Shown here piece by piece: positions 1-6,119 of a DNA stretch of 6,849 bases (position 1 is the stretch's first letter; the number at the start of each line of letters is the position of its first letter). This stretch comes from Chloroflexi bacterium RBG_16_70_13. Lineage in GTDB: Bacteria > Chloroflexota > Limnocylindria > Limnocylindrales > CSP1-4. Made by a program: the position numbers and the translations under genes. The notes under the pieces were generated by a model that saw nothing but the letters and a program-made list of their open reading frames with translations, did not search any database and had not been told where the DNA came from. Location of the stretch: the NCBI GenBank assembly GCA_001795245.1, contig MGOD01000092.1, forward strand, positions 19,930 through 26,778, written 5' to 3'.

Positions 1-29
1 TCCCCGTGACCGCGGCCTGCCGCTCCGGG

Positions 30-43
30 TAGGCTGTCCCTCG
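30..43 (+). promoter_or_regulatory. Candidate -10 box for a leaderless ndh transcript
   Basis: TAGGCT at 30-35 matches the TANNNT form of a bacterial -10 box, with 7 nt between it and the GTG at 43. Transcription would start on or next to the start codon, giving a leaderless mRNA. This fits the lack of a purine-rich ribosome site. The -35 region is weak (CGTGAC at 5-10, 19-bp spacing). The same arrangement before the malic enzyme gene raises confidence slightly. Confidence 0.35.
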
Positions 44-2103
44 TGGTTGCGTCCCAGCCTGCGGCGTCAGCGCCGTCCGGCCATCGTGTCGTGATCGTGG
101 GCGGCGGGTTCGGCGGCCTGTACGCCGCCCGCGGGCTCGGTCGCGATGCGCGCGTCGACCTGACCGTCCTCGATCGCCGCAACTTCCACCTCTTCCAGCC
201 GCTCCTCTACCAGGTCGCGACCGGCGCCCTCGCCCCCGGCGAGATCGCCCAGCCGCTGCGCTCGATCCTCCGGCGCAACCGGAACACGACGGTCCTCCTC
301 GGCGAGGCGGTGGGCCTGGATCCCGAGCGGCGCGAGGTCATCGTGGCCGACGGCGGCCCGATCGCCTACGACACGCTCATCGTCGCGACCGGTGCCCGCC
401 ACAGCTACTTCGGCCACGAAGACTGGGCCCCCTTCGCCCCCGGCCTCAAGTCGATCGACGACGCGACCGAGATCCGGCGGCGGATCCTCATCGCCTTCGA
501 AGCGGCCGAGCGGGAGGCCGAGCCGCAGCGCCGGCGGAGTTGGATGGAGTTCGTCATCGTCGGCGGCGGGCCAACCGGGGTCGAGCTCGCCGGCGCGCTC
601 GGGGAGATCGCAAACGACACGCTCCGGAACGACTTCCGGTCGATCGATCCGCGCGACGCGACGATCCTCCTCGTCGAGGCGATGGACCGCATCCTGCCGA
701 CCTACCCGCCCGATCGCTCCGCCTCGGCCCGGCGGCAGCTGGAGCGGCTCGGCGTGACCGTCCGGACCGGGACCCGGGTCATCGGCATCGAGGAGAGCAG
801 CGTCACCGTCGCGTCGGTGGCCGGCGAGGAGACGATCCCGGCCCGGACGGTCCTGTGGGCGGCCGGTGTCCTGGCCTCGAGCTTTGGCCGGAAGGTCGCG
901 GCCGCGCTCGGCGCCGAGACCGACAAGGCCGGCCGGATCCTCGTCGACGTGAACCTGAACGTGCCGGGCCACCCGGAGGTCTTCGTGGTCGGCGACGCCG
1001 CGATCCAGCCCGGCGAGGCGGTGGGCCTGGATCCCGAGCGGCGCGAGGTCATCGTGGCCGACGGCGGCCCGATCGCCTACGACACGCTCATCGTCGCGAC
1101 CGGTGCCCGCCACAGCTACTTCGGCCACGAAGACTGGGCCCCCTTCGCCCCCGGCCTCAAGTCGATCGACGACGCGACCGAGATCCGGCGGCGGATCCTC
1201 ATCGCCTTCGAAGCGGCCGAGCGGGAGGCCGAGCCGCAGCGCCGGCGGAGTTGGATGGAGTTCGTCATCGTCGGCGGCGGGCCAACCGGGGTCGAGCTCG
1301 CCGGCGCGCTCGGGGAGATCGCAAACGACACGCTCCGGAACGACTTCCGGTCGATCGATCCGCGCGACGCGACGATCCTCCTCGTCGAGGCGATGGACCG
1401 CATCCTGCCGACCTACCCGCCCGATCGCTCCGCCTCGGCCCGGCGGCAGCTGGAGCGGCTCGGCGTGACCGTCCGGACCGGGACCCGGGTCATCGGCATC
1501 GAGGAGAGCAGCGTCACCGTCGCGTCGGTGGCCGGCGAGGAGACGATCCCGGCCCGGACGGTCCTGTGGGCGGCCGGTGTCCTGGCCTCGAGCTTTGGCC
1601 GGAAGGTCGCGGCCGCGCTCGGCGCCGAGACCGACAAGGCCGGCCGGATCCTCGTCGACGTGAACCTGAACGTGCCGGGCCACCCGGAGGTCTTCGTGGT
1701 CGGCGACGCCGCGATCCAGCCCTGGAAGCCCGGCCGGCCCGTGCCCGGCGTCGCCCAGGGCGGGATCCAGGGTGGCAAGTACGCCGCCCGGACGATCCGG
1801 GCGCGGCTCGACGGCAAGCCCGCGCCGCCGTTCCGCTACTCGGATCGCGGCGACGTGGCGGTCATCGGCCGGCTATCGGGCGTGACGAACATCGCTTGGC
1901 TGGGGCCGCTCGGCCGGCAAGGAGGCTTCCTGGCCTGGATGCTCTGGCTGGGCATCCACATCGTCTATCTGATCGGATTCGCCAACCGGATCGTCGTCGT
2001 CACCCGCTGGGCGTGGAGCTTCCTGACCCACGGCCGCGGCTCGCGTCTCATCACCGGCCAGCCGCTCCTGCCTGACATCGAGGTCCCCGAGCCGCCGGCG
2101 TGA
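43..2103 (+). CDS. ndh: Type II NADH:quinone oxidoreductase (NDH-2) with an internal in-frame 237-residue tandem duplication
   Basis: NDH-2 is a membrane-attached flavoenzyme that oxidises NADH and reduces quinone without proton pumping. An N-terminal FAD Rossmann motif, VVIVGGGFGGLYAAR, lies at residues 16-30. The NADH motif VIVGGGPTGVELAG is at about 171-184, and an acidic residue ending its second strand (E212) fits NADH over NADPH. The second FAD motif VFVVGDAA is at 313-320. Residues 87-323 are then repeated exactly as 324-560, so the NADH motif and the GD motif occur twice (GD at 317-318 and 554-555). The quinone-site-like AQGGIQGGKYAA follows at 571-582, and a hydrophobic, Trp-rich C-terminal membrane anchor lies at about 626-666. 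Without one copy the protein would be 449 residues, normal for the family; 686 is not. The GTG start is chosen because a -10-like box sits 7 nt upstream and the FAD motif follows soon after; no Shine-Dalgarno is visible. Whether the duplicated product exists or folds is unknown. Family assignment is firm. Confidence 0.92.
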   Translation: MVASQPAASAPSGHRVVIVGGGFGGLYAARGLGRDARVDLTVLDRRNFHLFQPLLYQVATGALAPGEIAQPLRSILRRNRNTTVLLGEAVGLDPERREVIVADGGPIAYDTLIVATGARHSYFGHEDWAPFAPGLKSIDDATEIRRRILIAFEAAEREAEPQRRRSWMEFVIVGGGPTGVELAGALGEIANDTLRNDFRSIDPRDATILLVEAMDRILPTYPPDRSASARRQLERLGVTVRTGTRVIGIEESSVTVASVAGEETIPARTVLWAAGVLASSFGRKVAAALGAETDKAGRILVDVNLNVPGHPEVFVVGDAAIQPGEAVGLDPERREVIVADGGPIAYDTLIVATGARHSYFGHEDWAPFAPGLKSIDDATEIRRRILIAFEAAEREAEPQRRRSWMEFVIVGGGPTGVELAGALGEIANDTLRNDFRSIDPRDATILLVEAMDRILPTYPPDRSASARRQLERLGVTVRTGTRVIGIEESSVTVASVAGEETIPARTVLWAAGVLASSFGRKVAAALGAETDKAGRILVDVNLNVPGHPEVFVVGDAAIQPWKPGRPVPGVAQGGIQGGKYAARTIRARLDGKPAPPFRYSDRGDVAVIGRLSGVTNIAWLGPLGRQGGFLAWMLWLGIHIVYLIGFANRIVVVTRWAWSFLTHGRGSRLITGQPLLPDIEVPEPPA
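301..1011 (+). repeat. 711-bp tandem direct repeat, copy 1 (inside ndh)
   Basis: Bases 301-1011 recur without a single mismatch at 1012-1722, at an offset of 711 bp, which is exactly 237 codons. I compared the two copies line by line. The match extends one base to the left (c at 300 and at 1011), so only one base of homology is shared at the junction. The copy covers the end of the first FAD region, the whole NADH-binding domain and the GD flavin motif of NDH-2. No inverted repeats or transposase genes flank it. Confidence 0.97.
1012..1722 (+). repeat. 711-bp tandem direct repeat, copy 2 (inside ndh)
   Basis: This is identical to 301-1011, including silent positions. After base 1722 the sequence continues with TGG AAG CCC (Trp-Lys-Pro) into the quinone-site region, which is the natural continuation of NDH-2. 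At the end of copy 1 the sequence instead jumps back to GGC GAG GCG (Gly-Glu-Ala). The novel joint is therefore at 1011/1012. Confidence 0.97.
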
Positions 2104-2114
2104 GCCGGAGCGTC

Positions 2115-2139
2115 GGACTGGCCGCCGTCGCCCCGGTCC
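2115..2139. terminator. Possible hairpin in the convergent gap between ndh and the membrane-protein gene
   Basis: GGACTGG at 2115-2121 can pair with CCGGTCC at 2133-2139 (7 bp including one G-T wobble, 11-nt loop). It lies in the 73-bp gap between two converging genes, where a bidirectional terminator is expected. There is no T-tract on either side, and GC-rich DNA makes such stems by chance, so this is weak. Confidence 0.25.
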
Positions 2140-2176
2140 AGCCCCCGACCCGCGCAATGAAGGGTGGCCCGCCGGT

Positions 2177-3034
2177 TCAGGACTTCGGCGGCGCAGCCTT
2201 CCCGAGGCTGAGGAACGCTCCGAGCCCGAGCGAGGTCAGGGCAACGAGGTAGATCAGGAACGGAACGTAGACACCCACGCTGCCGTCGTCGATGGTGGGG
2301 CCGATCAAGTCGATGACCCACCACAGGCCGAGGACCACGGCGATCGCCCCGAGGCCGACGACCAGCCACGAGTAGCTGACCGGCAGCCGACCGGCCTCCG
2401 GGTTCCGGTCCAGCCAGCGCCCGACGAGCACGAGCACCCCGATGAGCACTGCGATCTGGGGTCGGAGGTTCCACGAGTAGCGGTCGGCGATGGCCATGAG
2501 GAGGAACCAGCTGACGATGAGCCCGGTCGCGCCAAGGTAGACAAAGCGGTCGGTCATCCCGAGGCTCATGAGCTTCCTGGCTCCGGCCGCGTCTGCCGTC
2601 AGACTCCCGCCGCTTGCCCGCCACGCCCCGTAGGCCAGGACGGCCGCCCCGACCACCTCGGCCAGCGTCAGGATGATCGTCAGGGCGCTCCAGTTGTTGA
2701 GGCTCGTCAGCGTGTCACCGAGATCCACGAGGCCGTACGCGCCGACGATCGCCGCGTCGATTCGGACCCAGCTCCCACCGGGAATGCCGGCGACCGCCGC
2801 GGTCCTCGTGAACGTGATAGCGATCGCGGCCAGGCTGCCCAGGACCACGAGCCAGAATCGAAGGTCGATCGGCCAATCCTCGACGATCACGCCGAGGACG
2901 TTGGCCACCGCGACAACCGCTCCACCGGCGATGACGAGCTGGCCGTTGGGGCCAAGGCGGGCCATCATCGAGGTCGGGGCGGCGGGCGGTGCTGGCGGCG
3001 CCGACATCTCAGGCACGGGATTCTCGGTGGCCAT
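2177..3034 (-). CDS. Polytopic membrane protein of unknown function (about eight transmembrane segments)
   Basis: I do not recognise this 285-residue protein. A Pro/Ala-rich hydrophilic N-terminal tail (residues 1-28) is followed by hydrophobic stretches at about 31-51, 59-77, 91-105, 115-137, 163-183, 192-206, 220-244 and 254-276. There is no cleavable signal peptide, no catalytic motif and no metal-binding cluster. A polar linker at about 138-162 splits the protein into two groups of four segments that look alike: each starts with a pair of helices closed by Arg (TR at 76-77, GRWLDR at 205-210), then a helix ending near an Asp-rich turn (VDLGD, VIDLIG). This hints at an ancient internal duplication. 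The ATG at 3034 is supported by GAGGGAGG 8 nt upstream. It lies 59 bp downstream of the malic enzyme gene on the same strand and could be co-transcribed or use its own promoter. No function can be given; a transporter is only a guess. Confidence 0.82.
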   Translation of the reverse strand: MATENPVPEMSAPPAPPAAPTSMMARLGPNGQLVIAGGAVVAVANVLGVIVEDWPIDLRFWLVVLGSLAAIAITFTRTAAVAGIPGGSWVRIDAAIVGAYGLVDLGDTLTSLNNWSALTIILTLAEVVGAAVLAYGAWRASGGSLTADAAGARKLMSLGMTDRFVYLGATGLIVSWFLLMAIADRYSWNLRPQIAVLIGVLVLVGRWLDRNPEAGRLPVSYSWLVVGLGAIAVVLGLWWVIDLIGPTIDDGSVGVYVPFLIYLVALTSLGLGAFLSLGKAAPPKS

Positions 3035-3042
3035 GGGACGCG

Positions 3043-3050
3043 CCTCCCTC
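3043..3050 (-). promoter_or_regulatory. Shine-Dalgarno site of the membrane-protein gene
   Basis: On the minus strand, GAGGGAGG ends 8 nt before the ATG at 3034-3032. It is the only clear ribosome-binding site in the window and fixes this start. Confidence 0.7.
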
Positions 3051-3090
3051 TCCGGTCGCGACCCGGGACTGCGCGCCGCGACCCTGGCCT

Positions 3091-3119
3091 ACCTTAGTCG
3101 ACCGCACACCCCGTGAGAA
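3091..3119 (-). promoter_or_regulatory. Candidate promoter of the membrane-protein gene, overlapping the end of the malic enzyme gene
   Basis: On the minus strand, TTCTCA (3119-3114) and TAAGGT (3096-3091) are separated by exactly 17 bp. They would serve as -35 and -10 boxes, with transcription starting near 3084 and a leader of about 50 nt containing the Shine-Dalgarno site. The TAA stop of the malic enzyme gene is the first half of this -10 box. Spacing is good and box matches are moderate. Confidence 0.35.
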
Positions 3120-4848
3120 CCCTCGATCGGCGGTACGGGGCGTAGGCGGGCCACCACATCGCCGCGTCGACGAGCGCGGCGACATCGGTGTCCGCGGGGA
3201 GGGGCGAGAGGCCCGAGCGGATCGCCTCGGCGGCGACCCGGATCGCGATCTCGCGGGACACGCCGCGGAGTGTCACGACGCTCGGATAGAGCGCCCCGAC
3301 GGCGAGGCGCTCGGCGGAGACATGCGCGGCAAGCGTCTCCGCGGCGGCGAGGAACATCTCGTCGGTGACCCCGCGTGTCTCGGCCACGATGGCTCCGAGG
3401 CCCACGCCGGGGAAGACGAAGACGTTGTTGGCCTGGCCGATCTCGCGGCGCTGCCCGCCGATTTCGACCGGTGGGAACGGCGAGCCCGTCGCCACGAGTG
3501 CGCGCCCGTCGGTCCAGGCGAGCACGTCCGCCGGGATCGCCTCCGTGTTCGCGGTCGGGTTCGAGAGCGGCAGGACGATCGGACGCTCGGTGCCCGCGGC
3601 CATCGCCCGGATGACCTCCTCCGAGAAGCTGCCGGCGTGGCCGGTCGTCCCGATGAGGATCGTGGGGGCGATCGCCCTCACGACGTCGAGCAGCTGCGGG
3701 ACCTCCTCGCGCCCGTGGCTCCCGAGGACGAGGCCGGCCTCCATCGCCAGTTCGGCCGGATAGGCCAGCTCGACCTTGTCGGCATCGAGCTCGTGGCGAG
3801 CAGCGTGGCACAGGCCATGCGAGTCGACCAGGACGAGTGCCCGACGCACGTCCGCCTCGGTGACGCCGGCGCGGAGCATCGCGAGGCGCAGCAGCCGGGC
3901 GATGCCGATGCCGGCTGCGCCGGACCCCGCGAGCACGATCCGCTGGTCCGGCCAGGCACCCTCAAGGAGCCGCAGGCCCGCCATCACCCCGCCCACGACC
4001 ACCGCGGACGTCCCCTGGATGTCGTCGTTGAAGCACGGCACGCGGTCGCGATAGCGGTCGAGGAGGCGCAGGGCGTTGTGCTGCTTGAAGTCCTCGAACT
4101 GGATGAGGCAGCCCGGCCAGACCTCCTGGACACCCTCGACGAAGGCCTCGACGAACGCGTCGTAGGCGGCGCCCCGGAGGCGCGGGGCCCGGAAGCCGAG
4201 GTAGAGCGGATCCCCGAGGAGTCGCTGGTTGTCTGTGCCGACGTCGAGCGAGACGGGCAGGGTGAGGACGGGATGGATGCCGCAGGCGGCGGTGTAGAGG
4301 GCGAGCTTGCCGATCGGGATCGCCATCCCGCCGACGCCCTGGTCTCCGAGGCCCAGGATCCGCTCGTTGTCGGTGACGACGATGAGCCGGACGTCCTCGT
4401 AGGGAGCCGCCCGGAGGATCTCGGGGATCCGGTCGCGGTCGGCGGGCGTGACCCAGATCCCGCGGGTGCGCCGGACGATGTGGCTGAACTCCTGGCAGGC
4501 CCGGCCGACCGTCGGCGTGTAGACGATCGGGAGGTACTCCTCCATGTACTCGGACAGGAGCCGGTAGAAGAGCGTCGCGTTGCGGTCCTGGAGGGCGGCC
4601 AGGCCGATGTACTGTTCGAGGTCGTCCGACTTGCGCTGGATGTGCTCGTGCTCCAGGGCGACCTGCTCCTCGATCGAGAGGACGCGATCCGGGAGGAGTC
4701 CGTGAAGTCCGAACTCGGTCCGCTCGTCGAGCGGGAAGGCCAGGTCCTTGGTGAGGAGCCGCCGGTTCAGCAGCTCGCTGCCGGTGACGTCGATCTCCGC
4801 CGGACGCCCAGCGGCGATCCGGTCGAATGGGGAGGGCAGCGGTCGCAC
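3094..4848 (-). CDS. maeA: NAD-dependent malic enzyme (malate dehydrogenase, oxaloacetate-decarboxylating; large form)
   Basis: This enzyme converts L-malate to pyruvate and CO2 with reduction of NAD(P)+; it is cytoplasmic and links the TCA cycle to pyruvate. The 584-residue length matches the large SfcA/MaeA and eukaryote-like class, not the short ~400-residue bacterial class. The malic N-terminal domain holds IVYTPTVGRACQEFS (108-122) with catalytic Tyr110, and GLGDQGVGGMAIPIGKLALY (166-185) with catalytic Lys181. Metal ligands are E252 and D253 in QFEDFKQHNA and the Asp pair in CFNDDIQGT (272-280). The NAD domain has VLAGSGAAGIGIARLL (305-320), a GxGxxG site, followed by an acidic strand end (VDSHG, D342), which favours NAD. 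LSNPTANTEA (428-437) and GQANNVFVFPG (471-481) carry the conserved Asn residues near the substrate. The GTG start is chosen because the N-terminal family region begins soon after and TATCCT lies 6 nt upstream; no Shine-Dalgarno is seen. It lies 101 bp after the kinase gene. All key residues are present. NAD rather than NADP use is an inference. Confidence 0.95.
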   Translation of the reverse strand: MRPLPSPFDRIAAGRPAEIDVTGSELLNRRLLTKDLAFPLDERTEFGLHGLLPDRVLSIEEQVALEHEHIQRKSDDLEQYIGLAALQDRNATLFYRLLSEYMEEYLPIVYTPTVGRACQEFSHIVRRTRGIWVTPADRDRIPEILRAAPYEDVRLIVVTDNERILGLGDQGVGGMAIPIGKLALYTAACGIHPVLTLPVSLDVGTDNQRLLGDPLYLGFRAPRLRGAAYDAFVEAFVEGVQEVWPGCLIQFEDFKQHNALRLLDRYRDRVPCFNDDIQGTSAVVVGGVMAGLRLLEGAWPDQRIVLAGSGAAGIGIARLLRLAMLRAGVTEADVRRALVLVDSHGLCHAARHELDADKVELAYPAELAMEAGLVLGSHGREEVPQLLDVVRAIAPTILIGTTGHAGSFSEEVIRAMAAGTERPIVLPLSNPTANTEAIPADVLAWTDGRALVATGSPFPPVEIGGQRREIGQANNVFVFPGVGLGAIVAETRGVTDEMFLAAAETLAAHVSAERLAVGALYPSVVTLRGVSREIAIRVAAEAIRSGLSPLPADTDVAALVDAAMWWPAYAPYRRSRVLTGCAVD

Positions 4849-4860
4849 GATGCGAGGATA
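4846..4860 (-). promoter_or_regulatory. Candidate -10 box for a leaderless malic enzyme transcript
   Basis: On the minus strand, TATCCT at 4860-4855 is followed after 6 nt by the GTG start at 4848. Transcription would start at the start codon itself. No purine-rich ribosome site is present. Just upstream is an 8-bp palindrome, CCCGCGGG (4866-4873), within GTCC-N7-GGAC (4861-4875). It sits in the spacer between the -10 box and the expected -35, a place where an operator could lie, but it may be chance in GC-rich DNA. Confidence 0.45.
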
Positions 4861-4949
4861 GTCCGCCCGCGGGACCCGCCGACGCGAGGGCCATTCGACC
4901 CTGCCCGCGACGACACTCGGCCGCGTGACCCGATCCGGACCGCCCGCGC
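4849..4949 (-). other. 101-bp spacer between the kinase and malic enzyme genes
   Basis: This is the only sizeable gap between minus-strand genes. It holds the malic enzyme -10 box and a GC palindrome near 4866-4873. I see no T-rich terminator after the kinase stop (TAG at 4952-4950), so readthrough from the two-component genes is possible. Confidence 0.4.
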
Positions 4950-6119
4950 CTAACCCGGCCGGCCGACGGGCAGGACGATCCGGAACGTCGTCCCCTCGGC
5001 GGGCCGGTTGTCGACCGAGATCTCCCCGCCATGGGCCTCGACGAGGTCACGGGCGATCGCGAGGCCGAGGCCGCTTCCCTTCGAGCCCGGCCCGCGGACG
5101 AAGCGATCGAAGGGTTGCTCCGCGACGCCGGGATCGAGGCCCGGCCCGGTGTTCTCGACCGCGAGGTGGAGGAGCAGGCCGTCACGCGACGCCGCGCCCT
5201 CGACCCGGATCGCGCCGCCCCGGGGCGTGTGCCTGACGGCATTCGAGACCAGGTTCGTCACGACCTCCCGGATCCGCACCGGATCGACGTCAGCGAGCGG
5301 AAGGTCGGCCGGCACGGCGACCGTCAGCCCGACGCCGGCCTCGCCGGCCGCCACCCGGAACGACGCCACGGTCTCGCCGAGCAGGACGTCGATGTCCGTG
5401 GGCTCGCGATGGAGCGTCAGTCTGCCGGCCTCGGCGAGCGACAGCGTCCGAAGGTCCTCCACGAGGCGCTCGAGGACGATCGTCTCCTCGATAAGACCGG
5501 CGAGATGGGCGTCGTCGGCCGGGTGGACGCCGTCGGCGATCGCCTCGAGGTTGCCGCGGATGACCGCCAGCGGGGTCCGCAGCTCGTGGGAGACGTCGGC
5601 GAGGAGTGACTGGCGGGCGGTCTCGTCGGCCTCGAGTCGCTCGGCCAGGGTGTCGAACGCCCGGGCCAGCTGGCGCACCGGTCGAGGGCCCCTGGCGGCG
5701 TCGCCGACGCGGGCGCGGTAGTCGCCGTTCTCCAGGCGCCGGGCCACGTCGATGAGGGCGTCGAGGGTGCGGGCGCTCGCATTGAAGACCCGGCCCATCG
5801 AGCCGATCGCGAGGACCCCCACCACGATCACGGTCAGGGCGGCGGCCTGGATGATGCCGCCGCCGGGCCCGCCGATGACGCCGATCGCGCCGAGGACGCT
5901 GACGATGATCGCGAGCAGGATCCAGGCGGCGAGGAGGGTGAGGGCGAAGAACAGGCAGCCCATCGCCGCCCACGGCCCGCCGCGCCGACCCCACGGCCCG
6001 TGCCCCGTGATCCAGGCCTGCCGGCCGTCCGGGCCGACGGGCGGCCAGGCCTCCTCGGCCGGCCACCACGGCGGCCGGCGGCGGGGCCCGTGGCGCCAGC
6101 GAACGCGATGGTCAGGCAT
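4950..6119 (-). CDS. Membrane sensor histidine kinase (HAMP, HisKA, HATPase_c)
   Basis: This 389-residue kinase should autophosphorylate on His and pass the phosphate to the response regulator encoded just upstream. Residues 1-52 form an Arg/Pro/Trp-rich tail, probably cytoplasmic. Two membrane helices (about 53-82 and 88-107) are joined by only a few Gly/Pro residues, so there is almost no extracellular sensor domain. A HAMP-like linker spans about 108-162. The H box is LLADVSHELRTPLAVIRGN with phospho-acceptor His178. ATP-binding boxes are N (REVVTNLVSNAVRHTP, Asn289/Asn293), G1 (VENTGPGL, 321-328), F (PFDRFVRG) and G2 (GSGLGLAIARDLVEAHGG). The G1 box has Asn323 where DxGxG is usual, a variant I believe occurs in other kinases. 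The ATG at 6119 overlaps the regulator's TGA by 8 nt (ATGCCTGA), which implies translational coupling and supports this start. Because of the regulator's frameshift, one open frame now runs from the regulator start through this kinase to 4950 (626 residues from 6830), so automatic callers may report a false fusion. The signal is unknown. Confidence 0.93.
   Translation of the reverse strand: MPDHRVRWRHGPRRRPPWWPAEEAWPPVGPDGRQAWITGHGPWGRRGGPWAAMGCLFFALTLLAAWILLAIIVSVLGAIGVIGGPGGGIIQAAALTVIVVGVLAIGSMGRVFNASARTLDALIDVARRLENGDYRARVGDAARGPRPVRQLARAFDTLAERLEADETARQSLLADVSHELRTPLAVIRGNLEAIADGVHPADDAHLAGLIEETIVLERLVEDLRTLSLAEAGRLTLHREPTDIDVLLGETVASFRVAAGEAGVGLTVAVPADLPLADVDPVRIREVVTNLVSNAVRHTPRGGAIRVEGAASRDGLLLHLAVENTGPGLDPGVAEQPFDRFVRGPGSKGSGLGLAIARDLVEAHGGEISVDNRPAEGTTFRIVLPVGRPG

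Noticed and set aside
67..1683. A 538-codon minus-strand open frame opposite ndh
   Set aside because: It is antisense shadow of ndh, doubled in length by the same tandem duplication. It is Asp/Arg/Gly-rich with no recognisable domain.
301..1722. Duplication as a transposon or integration target-site structure
   Set aside because: There are no terminal inverted repeats, transposase or integrase gene, and the repeated DNA is ordinary ndh coding sequence.
540..2075. A 511-codon plus-strand frame inside ndh
   Set aside because: It is an Arg/Gly/Pro-rich alternate frame of ndh, caused by GC-rich codons.
2989..4953. A 654-codon plus-strand open frame opposite the malic enzyme gene
   Set aside because: It is a mirror of a strongly conserved gene. 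The translation is low-complexity, rich in Arg, Asp, Glu, Gly and Ala, with no domain. Long antisense frames are expected in high-GC DNA.
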